This document shows, piece after piece, positions 1 through 6,904 of a stretch of DNA of 12,690 nucleotides. Position numbers and translations under genes: made by a program. This DNA is from an uncultured Clostridia bacterium. GTDB lineage: Bacteria > Bacillota > Clostridia > Christensenellales > Aristaeellaceae. The notes beneath the pieces were generated by a model. That model saw only the letters and a program-made list of their open reading frames with translations, ran no database searches and was not told the origin of the DNA. Numbering within the stretch: position 1 is the stretch's first letter; the number at the start of each line of letters is the position of its first letter. The stretch covers positions 1 to 12,690 of the forward strand of contig CAMOHY010000035.1 in the NCBI GenBank assembly GCA_946615495.1, in the 5' to 3' direction.

Positions 1-418
1 GTTCGATATCCAGGTGAGCGCCCAGAAGGAAAACGCCTACAGCAAAATGGCCCAGAACGAATTGGCCCTGCAATTGCTGGGAGCGGGCGTGTTTTCGCCT
101 CAGATGGCGGAGCAAAGCACGGTGCTGCTTTCCATGATGGATTTCCGGAAGAAGGATGAACTGCTTCAGCGGATTCAGGAAAACGCGGCCAGCGCGCGGG
201 CCACGGCGCTGTGGCAGGAGATGGCGCTGGAATTGGCTGCCCGGTACGAGCCGGAGGTGGCGGAACAAATAGCCGGCGCCGTGGTAAGCGGCATCCCATC
301 GCCCTTTGTGCCGGCCAATCCGCTGCATGTGAACCTGTACGCGGGCACGGGCACCCAGAACGCCATTCACATGATTCGGGCGCGGGAAAACAGCCGGAAG
401 GTGAGCCAGCCGGAATGA
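1..418 (+). CDS. Phage portal protein, C-terminal end (5' truncated by window)
   Basis: The reading frame is open at the left edge (in-frame codons from position 2), so this is the last ~138 residues of a longer protein; the GTG at 14 is an internal valine, not a start. Portal proteins form the dodecameric ring at one capsid vertex through which DNA is packaged and ejected. The stretch VSAQKENAYSKMAQNELALQ followed by FSPQMAEQS and MMDFRKKDELLQRIQ matches, from memory, the C-terminal part of portal proteins in Clostridia gut phages; the identification is by recall, not by search. The segment is mostly alpha-helical, with a Pro/Gly-containing turn (GIPSPFVPANP) before a basic, polar end. Position agrees: it sits directly upstream of scaffold and major capsid genes, the usual order. 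The large terminase and the rest of portal should lie to the left. Confidence 0.75.
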   Translation, partial: FDIQVSAQKENAYSKMAQNELALQLLGAGVFSPQMAEQSTVLLSMMDFRKKDELLQRIQENAASARATALWQEMALELAARYEPEVAEQIAGAVVSGIPSPFVPANPLHVNLYAGTGTQNAIHMIRARENSRKVSQPE

Positions 419-528
419 GGGGACTCTTTTTTCAAAAATACCTGTGATTCAATGATCCCGCGGCAGAGAAAGCCGGAAAAAAGCCCGCCGACGGGCAGAA
501 AGGAGCGGCCGCTCAGGCCGGGAAAAGC
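419..528 (+). other. Portal-scaffold gap with readable in-frame extension
   Basis: This 110-base gap holds no convincing gene. From 448 (after a TGA at 445-447) to 528 the scaffold frame is open and reads as Ala/Lys/Gly/Asp-rich peptide (NDPAAEKAGKKPADGQKG, then AAAQAGKS), like the disordered start of a scaffold protein, but it contains no ATG, GTG or TTG. An ATG at 452 lies in another frame and has no ribosome binding site. An AAAGGAG box at 499-505 has no start codon at normal distance; the first scaffold ATG (529) is 23 bases downstream of it. A NotI-type palindrome GCGGCCGC is at 505-512. Confidence 0.5.
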
Positions 529-1176
529 ATGGAAGGCATGGAAACGGAACGGTTTATCCAGGAGGATGAGGGGGACAAGACCCTCATGGAAAAAACGGAA
601 GAAAGGGAGGAGGAAGCAGAGGCTCAGGCGGAAAAAGCGCGAAAAGACGAAGCCTTTCAGGAACTGATTTCCACCGCGTACAGGGACCAGTTTGAAGCGG
701 CTGTGGCCCAGCGGGTGCAGGAAGCGTTGGCCCAGCGTTTTTCCCAGGCGGCGCCAGGCGCGATGGAAAGGCGGCAGGGGAACCCGGCCCTGCGGCAGCA
801 CTTTGAAAGGCTGGTCCGGCAGGGGGAAGAACTCCGGCAAAGCTTTCCCGGCTTTGATCTCATGCAGGAAATGCAGAACCCCGAATTTGTGCGCCTGACG
901 GCGCCGGGCACGGGGATGAGCGTGAAGGACGCCTTCTTTGCCCTGCACGGAGAGGAAATTCAGCGCCAGAGCATGCTCTACGCCGCCCAGCGCGCGGGGG
1001 AACGGCTGGCGGCCAGCGTGCAGGCGGGAGCCAGCAGGCCCATGGAAAACGGCATGCAGGACCAAAGCCCGGTGGCCATGGGCGTGGATATCCGCGGCAT
1101 GGACAAAAAACGGCGGGAGGAATACCGCCGCAGAATCCACAACGGCGAAAGCATCAATTTCAGCGACAAGATGTAA
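529..1176 (+). CDS. Capsid scaffolding protein-like
   Basis: This is a 215-residue, strongly charged, mostly helical protein directly before the major capsid gene, the standard place for a scaffold that guides procapsid assembly and then leaves or is cleaved. Residues ~1-45 are acidic and coiled-coil-like (EEREEEAEAQAEKARKDEAF). The middle has a helical Gln/Arg-rich part and the segment FDLMQEMQNPEFVRLTAPG followed by MSVKDAFFALHGEEI, which I associate with conserved proteins at this position in Clostridia phages. The basic C-terminus (MDKKRREEYRRRIHNGESI) fits the capsid-binding end of scaffolds. The start is uncertain: ATG 529 (or 538) is the only usable start in frame, its upstream GGGAAAA is a weak binding site, and plausible coding sequence extends upstream to 448. 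Function is inferred from composition and gene order. No protease gene or protease motif is seen. Confidence 0.7.
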   Translation: MEGMETERFIQEDEGDKTLMEKTEEREEEAEAQAEKARKDEAFQELISTAYRDQFEAAVAQRVQEALAQRFSQAAPGAMERRQGNPALRQHFERLVRQGEELRQSFPGFDLMQEMQNPEFVRLTAPGTGMSVKDAFFALHGEEIQRQSMLYAAQRAGERLAASVQAGASRPMENGMQDQSPVAMGVDIRGMDKKRREEYRRRIHNGESINFSDKM

Positions 1177-1191
1177 GGGAGGAAAGAAACT

Positions 1192-2478
1192 ATGCACAAA
1201 GCCTGGTATGAAATGAACCCTATGATGGCCCCGGACGCGGGCGGCCAGGGCGGCTATCCCGTGGCCAACACGGCCAACTACACCAACGCCTACACCGGTG
1301 CTGCCGCGGCGTTTGACCAGGACAGCACCATGGCGCCCCAGATCAAGGAATGGTACAACACCGAGGCCCTGGAAAACGCCCGGAGCAACCACATGTTCGC
1401 CCAGTTTGCCAAAAACATTCCCCTGCCGGAAAACCACGGCATGACGGTGGAAATGCGCAAGGCGAACACCTTTGGCGACGTGCCGCGGCTGAAGGAGGGC
1501 GTGATCCCGGACGGACAGAAATTCGGCTACAGCGCCGTTTCCGCCACGGTGTACGAATACGGCGCTTACACGCCTCTGGGCCGGCGGCTGCAGCGCCACG
1601 CCATTGACCCCGTGGCCCAGGACGCGGCGGAGGAAATGGGCGCGGCGGGCGGCAACACCCAGGATAAGATCGCCCGGAACATTGCCCTTTCCGGCAGCAA
1701 CGTGATGTACTGCGACAAAGCGGACGGCACGGCCGTGACCAGCCGGAGCCAGCTGACGCGGGACTGCGTGCTGACGCCCACCATGGTAAACCGCGCCGTC
1801 ACCTGGCTGCGCAAGCACAAGGCCCCCAAGATCAACGGCAAATACGTGGCCATCATTCATCCCAGCGTCACCTTTGACATTCGGGAAAGCAAGGGCTGGC
1901 TGGACGCCCATGAATACGCCCACCCGGAGGAAATTTACAACGGGGAAATTGGCGAATTGCACGGCGTGCGCTTCATCGAAAGCGACAACGCCAAGGTGTA
2001 TAAGGGCGGCGCCCTGGTGACAGGCGGCAGCCTGAAGGTGAGCCAGGCGGTCAGCAACGGCACCGAAATTCCGGTAACGGGCGGCGCCGTGGCGGCCAAC
2101 GCCCTCCAGGGGCGCTATGTGCTCATCGGCGGCGTAAAATGCAAAGTGGTGAGCAACACGGATAGCGCTATCACCATCGAGAACCCCATCACCGTAAGCA
2201 AGGACGCCGCTGTGTGCGCCGGTGAAGGCGGCGCGGACGGCATCGCGGTGTACGGCTGCATTTTCCTGGGCAAAAACGCCTTCGGCATGATCGACGTGGC
2301 GGGCGGCAACATGGAAATGATTATCAAAACGCCGGAGCAGGCGGGCGGCCCGCTGAACCAGTTCGGCACCGTGGGCGTGTACTTTGAAACCGGCGGCGGC
2401 GTGCTGTACGAAGAACGCTTGCTGCGCGTGGAATGCGGCAGCTACTACAGCGACGTGGATGAGGACGAGGACGAATAA
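1192..2478 (+). CDS. Major capsid protein, N4-gp56 family
   Basis: This 428-residue protein is the main shell subunit (HK97-type fold). Family hallmarks: MTVEMRKANTFGDVPRLKEG (84-103), YGAYTPLGRRLQ (123-134), GKYVAIIHPSVTFDIRES (216-233), the segment from GWLDAHEYAHPEEIYNGEIG to ELHGVRFIESDNAKVY (235-270), and the C-terminal GGPLNQFGTVGV (385-396), corresponding to the 'DPLNQRATVGWK' region of the N4-gp56 capsid family. Residues ~271-352 form a beta-rich Gly/Val/Ala segment between conserved blocks, which may be an inserted surface domain. The C-terminus is a very acidic tail (SDVDEDEDE). GGGAGG at 1177-1182, 9 bases before the ATG, supports the start. It lies 15 bases after the scaffold stop, and the two are probably co-translated. 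No N-terminal delta domain or protease site is obvious. Confidence 0.92.
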   Translation: MHKAWYEMNPMMAPDAGGQGGYPVANTANYTNAYTGAAAAFDQDSTMAPQIKEWYNTEALENARSNHMFAQFAKNIPLPENHGMTVEMRKANTFGDVPRLKEGVIPDGQKFGYSAVSATVYEYGAYTPLGRRLQRHAIDPVAQDAAEEMGAAGGNTQDKIARNIALSGSNVMYCDKADGTAVTSRSQLTRDCVLTPTMVNRAVTWLRKHKAPKINGKYVAIIHPSVTFDIRESKGWLDAHEYAHPEEIYNGEIGELHGVRFIESDNAKVYKGGALVTGGSLKVSQAVSNGTEIPVTGGAVAANALQGRYVLIGGVKCKVVSNTDSAITIENPITVSKDAAVCAGEGGADGIAVYGCIFLGKNAFGMIDVAGGNMEMIIKTPEQAGGPLNQFGTVGVYFETGGGVLYEERLLRVECGSYYSDVDEDEDE

Positions 2479-2496
2479 GCAAAAGGAGAAAAGCAC

Positions 2497-2778
2497 ATGA
2501 CGAAAAAAGCGGAAATGAACGGCCAGGAAACCCCGATGAAGCAGGCCTATGACCCCTGGAAGGATATGCGCCAGGTGTACATTCCCAAGCGCAGCCGGTC
2601 GGAACAGAACACGCTGGAGGTGGGCGTGAACGATAAGACCTTCTTCGTGCCCAAGGACCAGTTTGTGGAGGTGCCCATGCCGCTGTGGGAAGTCATCAAC
2701 GAAATGCTGGAGCGGCAGAAGATTATGGATGACGAGGCGAAGAAGGCCAGCGGACAGCGGGAATTTGCGCTGAGCTGA
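2497..2778 (+). CDS. Small conserved post-capsid phage protein
   Basis: This is a 93-residue protein just after the capsid gene, with a good AAGGAG site at 2483-2488. The N-terminus is polar; the core reads DPWKDMRQVYIPKRSRSEQN followed by VGVNDKTFFVPKDQFVEVPM and a helical end (LWEVINEMLERQKIMDDEAK). Proteins of this form, with a short 'VGVNGK.F.VPKG..V.VP' beta-hairpin, are recurrent after N4-gp56-type capsid genes in Clostridia phages, by my recollection. Its role is not established; it could be a minor capsid, cement or connector protein. There is no signal peptide or membrane segment. The stop codon is followed within 10 bases by a strong hairpin, which may set the 3' end or stability of the capsid mRNA. 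Confidence 0.75.
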   Translation: MTKKAEMNGQETPMKQAYDPWKDMRQVYIPKRSRSEQNTLEVGVNDKTFFVPKDQFVEVPMPLWEVINEMLERQKIMDDEAKKASGQREFALS

Positions 2779-2786
2779 AAAAAAGC

Positions 2787-2822
2787 GGGGAGGGAGGGGC
2801 GAAAAACCGTTTCTCCCTCCCC
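2787..2822 (+). promoter_or_regulatory. Intergenic hairpin, possible translation or mRNA-stability switch
   Basis: GGGGAGGGAG (2787-2796) pairs perfectly with CTCCCTCCCC (2813-2822). Three G-U pairs and a CG/CG step extend the stem inward to 15 pairs around an AAAAAC loop. No T-run follows, so it is not a standard intrinsic terminator. The right arm also contains CCTCC (2816-2820), which can pair instead with GGAGG at 2824-2828, inside the next gene's ribosome binding site. The two structures exclude each other. Confidence 0.55.
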
Positions 2823-2830
2823 AGGAGGAG
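2823..2830 (+). promoter_or_regulatory. Ribosome binding site deciding the adaptor start
   Basis: AGGAGGAG lies 9 bases before GTG 2840 but directly abuts the in-frame GTG at 2831. Normal spacing therefore favours 2840 as the start. The resulting N-terminus, MTLEQAIHTVDELKPNQ, also matches the start I expect for this family. Confidence 0.65.
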
Positions 2831-2839
2831 GTGGAGGAA

Positions 2840-3223
2840 GTGACGCTGGAGCAAGCCATTCACACGGTGGATGAACTCAAGCCCAACCAGATCGAGCGGG
2901 CGCGGAAAATCGCCTGGCTGAGCCAATTGGACCACCGCATTTTCCATGTGCTCATGCTGCCCCGCGCTTTGGACGCGGGCGCGCCGGACACTTTTTCGCC
3001 CTATGGGCAGGACACGCACCCGGATACCGTGCTGCTGGCCAAGGCGCCGTATGACGAAATTTACCGGTTCTACCTGGAAATGCAGATCGATCTGGCGAAT
3101 TTGGAATATGACAAGTACAACAACAGCGCCGCGCTGTACGCCAACGCCTGGGGGCAGCTCGCCCGCGCTTACCACAGGACGCATGCGCCGAAGGAGCCGG
3201 CGGGAGCATACCTGAAGTTCTGA
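2840..3223 (+). CDS. Head-tail connector/adaptor-like protein
   Basis: From GTG 2840 this is a 127-residue helical protein. It begins MTLEQAIHTVDELKPNQIER, followed by IAWLSQLDHRIF, and has a central YGQDTHPDTVLLAKAPYDEI and a C-terminal half with EMQIDLANLEYDKYNNSAAL. This pattern (a short helix with 'W L S x L D x R I', then 'APYDE.Y..YLE.QID..N.E.DRYNNS') is recurrent in small phage proteins between the capsid and stabilization genes; I regard it as a gp6-like connector that attaches to the portal ring. That assignment rests on gene order and helical composition, not on a catalytic or binding motif. A longer version from GTG 2831 would add three residues. Translation may be modulated by the hairpin pair just upstream, which would help make far fewer copies than of the capsid protein. 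Confidence 0.7.
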   Translation: MTLEQAIHTVDELKPNQIERARKIAWLSQLDHRIFHVLMLPRALDAGAPDTFSPYGQDTHPDTVLLAKAPYDEIYRFYLEMQIDLANLEYDKYNNSAALYANAWGQLARAYHRTHAPKEPAGAYLKF

Positions 3224-3263
3224 CGGGCCAGGCCCTTGAAAAAGAGGTGAAAAAGAAAGCGAT

Positions 3264-5030
3264 ATGCTGTATCCGATTTTAAACACGCTGACCACCTACC
3301 GGCAGTGGACCGAGCAATTCATGGGCCTGGACAGGCGGCCCCGGACCTACGACGGCGCCTTTTCCGCCATGGGCAATATGACGGGGGAGCCCTGGCCGCT
3401 GCTGAGCAGCCGGGGAAAGCGGGGGCTGGTGGCGGAACTGGAAAACCCGCAGGGCATGTGCGTGCTGGGCAAGCTTGCCTGGATCGACGGGAGCACGCTG
3501 TACTTTGACGGAAAGGCGACGGAGGTAAACAGCCTTTCGCTGGAGGAAAACATGCTGCCCAAGCGCATGGTGACGATGGGGGCCTACATCCTCATTTTTC
3601 CGGACAAGGTGTATTTTAACACCGTAAAGCCGGAGGACCATGGGAGCATGGAAAGGCTGTGGGCAAGCGAAGGAAGCGTGACCTTTACCCTGTGCACTAT
3701 GGACGGCATCGACTACCCGAAAAATAAAACCACGGCGGGCCCATCCGCCCCGGAAAATCCGCAGGACGGGGACTACTGGCTGGATATTAGCGGGGAAAAG
3801 CACACCCTGTACCAGTGGCTGGACGAATGGGTGGGCATTTCGTCGGTGTATATAAAAATCAGCGCGGAGGGAATAGGCCGGGGCATCAACGCGCAGGACA
3901 ACGTGACCCTGAGCGGTATAGCGTATACCGGCGAGAGCGAAAGCATGGAAGGGCAGCTGGCCCTGCTCAACAACACCCACGTGGTGCAGGCGGCGGAGGA
4001 CGATTTTTTGGTAGTGCTCGGCGTGATCGACCAGCAGTACACCCAGGCGGAGGGAATCGTGCGGGCGGACCGGAAAATACCGGACATGGACTTTGCCCTG
4101 GAATGCAACAACCGGCTGTGGGGCTGCCGGTACGGCGAGCAGGACGGGGAAACGGTGAACCGCATTTACGCCAGCGCCCTGGGAGATTTCAAAAACTTTC
4201 AGAAGTACCAGGGCACCAGCCAGGACAGCTATTTTGTGAACGTGGGCAGCGACGGGCCCTTTACCGGGGCGGCGGTGCACCGGGGAAACCCGTGCTTTTT
4301 CAAATCCCGCTTTGTGCACAGGATTTACGGCGAGCGGCCCAGCAATTTCCAGACTCAGGCTTCGGAATGCGACGGGGTGCAGCCGGGCAGCGACGGAACG
4401 ATGGTAAGCTACAACGGGGCGCTGTATTACCTGAGCGTGAACGGCCCCCAGCGCTTTGACAGCCTGCCGGAGCCCATCGGCCAGGCGCTGGGGGAAAAGA
4501 AACTGCGAAAAGGCGCGGCGGGGCAGTGCGCGGGCCAGTATTACCTTTCCGCCCAGGGAGAGGACGGGCAGTGGGATTTGTACGTGCTGAGCACGGAAAG
4601 GGGAATTTGGCACCGGCAGGACGACAGCCGGGCCATCGCCTTCGCCGCGCTGGACGGAGAAATATACATGCTGCAAAGCAACGGGCTTTTGTGGGCGCTG
4701 AACGGCACAAAAGGGGAAAAGGAGCAGGAGGATGTGACCTGGTGGGCGGAAACGGCGGTGATCGGCTACGAATACCCGGACCATCAATACCTAAGCCGCT
4801 TTCTTTTGCGGATGAAGCTGGAAGAAGGGGCAGCCTGCACCCTGAGCGTGCAATACGATTCGGACGGGGTATGGCATAAGAAAGGCGCCATTCAGGGCAC
4901 AGGACGGGTAAAAACGTATCTTTTGCCTATTGTGCCCAGGCGGTGCGAGCACATGCAGGTGAGAATCGAGGGGCACGGCGGAATGCGGCTGTACGGCGTG
5001 GCCCGTGAACTGGCCATAGGGAGGGAATAA
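3264..5030 (+). CDS. Tail stabilization/nozzle-like protein (podovirus type)
   Basis: This is a 588-residue, beta-strand-rich protein with no membrane segment. After an N-terminal YRQWTEQFMGLDRRPRTYDG it shows repeated short strands ended by turns, as in a beta-propeller-like body. Notable stretches are FALECNNRLWGCRYGEQDGE (277-296), NRIYASALGDFKNFQKYQGT (299-318), SYFVNVGSDGPFTGAAVHRG (322-341), CFFKSRFVHRIYGERPSNFQ (344-363) and LYVLSTERGIWHRQDDS (439-455). I associate these with proteins annotated 'stabilization protein' in short-tailed phages, which sit under the portal like P22 gp10 or T7 gp12 and extend the DNA channel. Residues ~150-200 (KNKTTAGPSAPENPQDGDYW to YIKIS) look like a small inserted domain. 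The start is ATG 3264; GAGGTG at 3244-3249 is 14 bases away, longer than usual. Its place between connector and fibre genes supports the call. Confidence 0.75.
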   Translation: MLYPILNTLTTYRQWTEQFMGLDRRPRTYDGAFSAMGNMTGEPWPLLSSRGKRGLVAELENPQGMCVLGKLAWIDGSTLYFDGKATEVNSLSLEENMLPKRMVTMGAYILIFPDKVYFNTVKPEDHGSMERLWASEGSVTFTLCTMDGIDYPKNKTTAGPSAPENPQDGDYWLDISGEKHTLYQWLDEWVGISSVYIKISAEGIGRGINAQDNVTLSGIAYTGESESMEGQLALLNNTHVVQAAEDDFLVVLGVIDQQYTQAEGIVRADRKIPDMDFALECNNRLWGCRYGEQDGETVNRIYASALGDFKNFQKYQGTSQDSYFVNVGSDGPFTGAAVHRGNPCFFKSRFVHRIYGERPSNFQTQASECDGVQPGSDGTMVSYNGALYYLSVNGPQRFDSLPEPIGQALGEKKLRKGAAGQCAGQYYLSAQGEDGQWDLYVLSTERGIWHRQDDSRAIAFAALDGEIYMLQSNGLLWALNGTKGEKEQEDVTWWAETAVIGYEYPDHQYLSRFLLRMKLEEGAACTLSVQYDSDGVWHKKGAIQGTGRVKTYLLPIVPRRCEHMQVRIEGHGGMRLYGVARELAIGRE

Positions 5031-5035
5031 TAAAA

Positions 5036-6475
5036 ATGGCGATTGTTCAATACCTGGAAAAAAAGAAAAATACCGATGGAAATACCGCCCTGGGCCAGAC
5101 TGGCAAGGCGCTGGTTCCCGCGGCGGTAGAACAGGGAACGGGCTCAAGCGGCGCGGGCGGCGGCCAGCCCGCCAGCCTGTATAGGGCCGCCCAGGCAGGC
5201 GGCGGCAACGGCGGCGGGCTGTCCGGGCTTTCCCAATCCACGCAGGCGGCCCTGCAGCAGTACGGCCAGGGCTACAAGCCCAGCGCGGCGGTGACGGAGG
5301 CGAAAAGCTATCTGCAAAGCGTGATGAGCGGCGGGCCGGGGGCGTTTCAAAGCAAGTACGCGGACCAGATCGCCAGCCTGTACGACCAGATCATGAACCG
5401 GCCCAAATTTCAGTACGATGTGAACAAGGACCCGCTGTTCCGGCAGTACAAAAACCAGTACATGAGAAACGGCCAGCGGGCCATGCAGGACGCCATAGGC
5501 AACGCGGCGGCGCTGACCGGAGGCTACGGCAGCAGCTGGGGGAACACGGCGGGCTTCCAGGCCTACCAGTACTATTTGCAGCAGCTGAACGACCGCATTC
5601 CCGAACTGGAGCAGTACGCCTTCGGGAAATACCAGTACGAAGGCAACGAGCTGCGCAGCAACATGGATATGTCCGTGAACCTGGATAACATTGATTACGG
5701 CAGGTACCGGGACACGGTGCAGGACTGGAAGGACGAACGGGCCTTCGCCAGCGGCCTGTACAGCCAGGAGCAGGCGGCGGATATGAGCCAGTGGCAGAGC
5801 ACGCAGGACTATTACAAAGCCTTGGCGGGCATGGAAAACAGCGATTACTGGAACCGGGAAAACCTGGCCTATCAGTATGCCCAGGCGGGGCAGGACCAGG
5901 CGCTCAAATGGGCCCAGCTGGCCCAGGACCAGAACCAGTACGACGCCGGCATGGCCTACAAGTATTACGGCGCCAATCTGGACGAAGCGTACCGCCGGGC
6001 GCAGCTGGCGCAGAACCAAAGCCAGCATAACAGCGATTTGGCCTACAAGTACTACGGCGCCAATCTGGACGAAGCGTACCGCAGGGAAAGCCTGCGGCAA
6101 AACCAGAACCAGTGGGCAGCGGAGCAGGCCTTGAACCAGGCTAAGTTCGACTTCCAGGTGCGCCAGTACGAGGATCAATTGGCCCAGGCGCTGGGCGGCG
6201 GCGGGAGCGCCAGCGGCGGCGTAAGAACCACGGCGCAGAGCGGCGGACAGTACGCTTCTGATACCGTAAACCCCCAGATCAAGAAAACCAATGCCCAGGG
6301 AACGGCCAACGCCGGCCCCCTGGCCGCGGCGGCGCCCGCCGTTTCTCAGGCCCAGTGGGCGCAGATGCAGCGGCAGATGGAGCAGGCGCTGAAGGCCTCC
6401 CAGGGGAAAACCCAGGACAGGACGGCCCTGCTTGTGCAGGCGGCCCAAAAACGGACTGAAAAAAAGAAAAAGTAA
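5036..6475 (+). CDS. Gln/Tyr/Ala-rich repeat protein, putative virion-internal or ejected protein
   Basis: This 479-residue protein starts at ATG 5036, preceded by AGGGAGGG at 5018-5025. Residues ~1-80 are low-complexity Gly/Ala/Gln. Residues ~100-240 carry the block FQYDVNKDPLFRQYKNQYMR (125-144), QRAMQDAIGNAAALTGGYGS (147-166) and YGRYRDTVQDWKDERAF (221-237), which I recognise as recurrent in Firmicutes phages but without an established function. Residues 278-364 are three tandem 29-residue repeats rich in Gln, Tyr and Asn, then a disordered tail ending in KRTEKKKK. No membrane segment, hydrolase motif or signal peptide is seen. Position after the stabilization protein and before fibres is where podoviruses often keep internal proteins that are ejected with DNA; that role is an inference. 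It might instead be a tail-associated filament. It is too short and too Gly-rich at both ends to look like a normal tape measure. Confidence 0.6.
   Translation: MAIVQYLEKKKNTDGNTALGQTGKALVPAAVEQGTGSSGAGGGQPASLYRAAQAGGGNGGGLSGLSQSTQAALQQYGQGYKPSAAVTEAKSYLQSVMSGGPGAFQSKYADQIASLYDQIMNRPKFQYDVNKDPLFRQYKNQYMRNGQRAMQDAIGNAAALTGGYGSSWGNTAGFQAYQYYLQQLNDRIPELEQYAFGKYQYEGNELRSNMDMSVNLDNIDYGRYRDTVQDWKDERAFASGLYSQEQAADMSQWQSTQDYYKALAGMENSDYWNRENLAYQYAQAGQDQALKWAQLAQDQNQYDAGMAYKYYGANLDEAYRRAQLAQNQSQHNSDLAYKYYGANLDEAYRRESLRQNQNQWAAEQALNQAKFDFQVRQYEDQLAQALGGGGSASGGVRTTAQSGGQYASDTVNPQIKKTNAQGTANAGPLAAAAPAVSQAQWAQMQRQMEQALKASQGKTQDRTALLVQAAQKRTEKKKK
5867..6127 (+). repeat. Three tandem 87-bp (29-aa) in-frame repeats
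   Basis: Units start at 5867, 5954 and 6041, exactly 87 bases apart. The protein units begin AYQYAQAGQDQALKWAQLAQ, AYKYYGANLDEAYRRAQLAQ and AYKYYGANLDEAYRRESLRQ. Units 2 and 3 share a 42-base start (5954-5995 and 6041-6082) with a single difference, suggesting a recent duplication. Unit 1 is diverged but keeps the length and the QLAQDQNQ element. Confidence 0.9.
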
Positions 6476-6490
6476 CAGGAGCAAAAGGGC

Positions 6491-6898
6491 ATGGCATACT
6501 TGGGAGAATTACAGCTGCGGCCGGGCAGCGACAGCGGACGGCAGATGATGGATTACCTGCGGCAATTGGAAGAGCAGGTGCGCTACGCGCTGCAAAATCT
6601 GGACGGAGACAATATCCAGGAGGGAGCCATCGGGGAAGCGCAATTGAGCCAGGGGGTGCAGGGCAGGCTGCAGAGCGTGGAAACGGCTGTACGGCAGGTG
6701 CGGGAAGCCCAGGCGCAGGAAAAAGCGATGACGCGGAAGCTGCTGGCGGGGAAAGCGCAGAAGGCGGAAGGAACGCTGCCCTTTCAGCTGTACGTGGGCA
6801 CAGAACGGCCCCAGGGCGGCGGCATCCTGTGGTTTTTGCCGGGCGATGAGCAAAATGGGCGGCGGGTATGCGCGGTGTACTACATCGGGGAGGAATAA
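6491..6898 (+). CDS. Small coiled-coil tail/fibre-associated protein
   Basis: This is a 135-residue protein; AGGAG at 6477-6481 gives good spacing to ATG 6491. Residues ~15-45 (SGRQMMDYLRQLEEQVRYAL) and 50-85 form amphipathic helices separated by DGDNIQEGAIGEAQLSQGVQ, a turn region like those in phage fibre and adaptor proteins ('I.EG.I.....'). The C-terminal 45 residues are compact and beta-like (PFQLYVGTERPQGGGILWFL, then VCAVYYIGEE). Trimeric coiled coil plus small head would fit a fibre base or chaperone, but no named family is recognised. It sits between the repeat protein and the BppU-like protein, with a 6-base gap to the latter, so the two are probably co-translated. Function remains inferred from context. 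Confidence 0.6.
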   Translation: MAYLGELQLRPGSDSGRQMMDYLRQLEEQVRYALQNLDGDNIQEGAIGEAQLSQGVQGRLQSVETAVRQVREAQAQEKAMTRKLLAGKAQKAEGTLPFQLYVGTERPQGGGILWFLPGDEQNGRRVCAVYYIGEE

Positions 6899-6904
6899 GG
6901 ATTC

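Noticed and set aside
452..667. 71-codon very basic open frame before and inside the scaffold gene
   Set aside because: No ribosome binding site, Arg/Lys-rich shadow translation of the scaffold frame. It is kept only as a possible slippage entry point in the findings.
367..2859. 830-codon open frame on the - strand across scaffold, capsid and neighbouring genes (similar ones at 3279-4787 and 5144-6484)
   Set aside because: These frames are in register with the strongly supported + strand genes, which rarely use TTA, CTA or TCA codons, so antisense stops are scarce in this GC-rich DNA. The translations are His/Arg/Val-rich with no recognisable domain and they cross gene boundaries.
3225..3235. 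Short GGGCC/GGCCC palindrome before the stabilization gene
   Set aside because: Five pairs with a one-base loop and no T-run; too small to support a terminator or operator.
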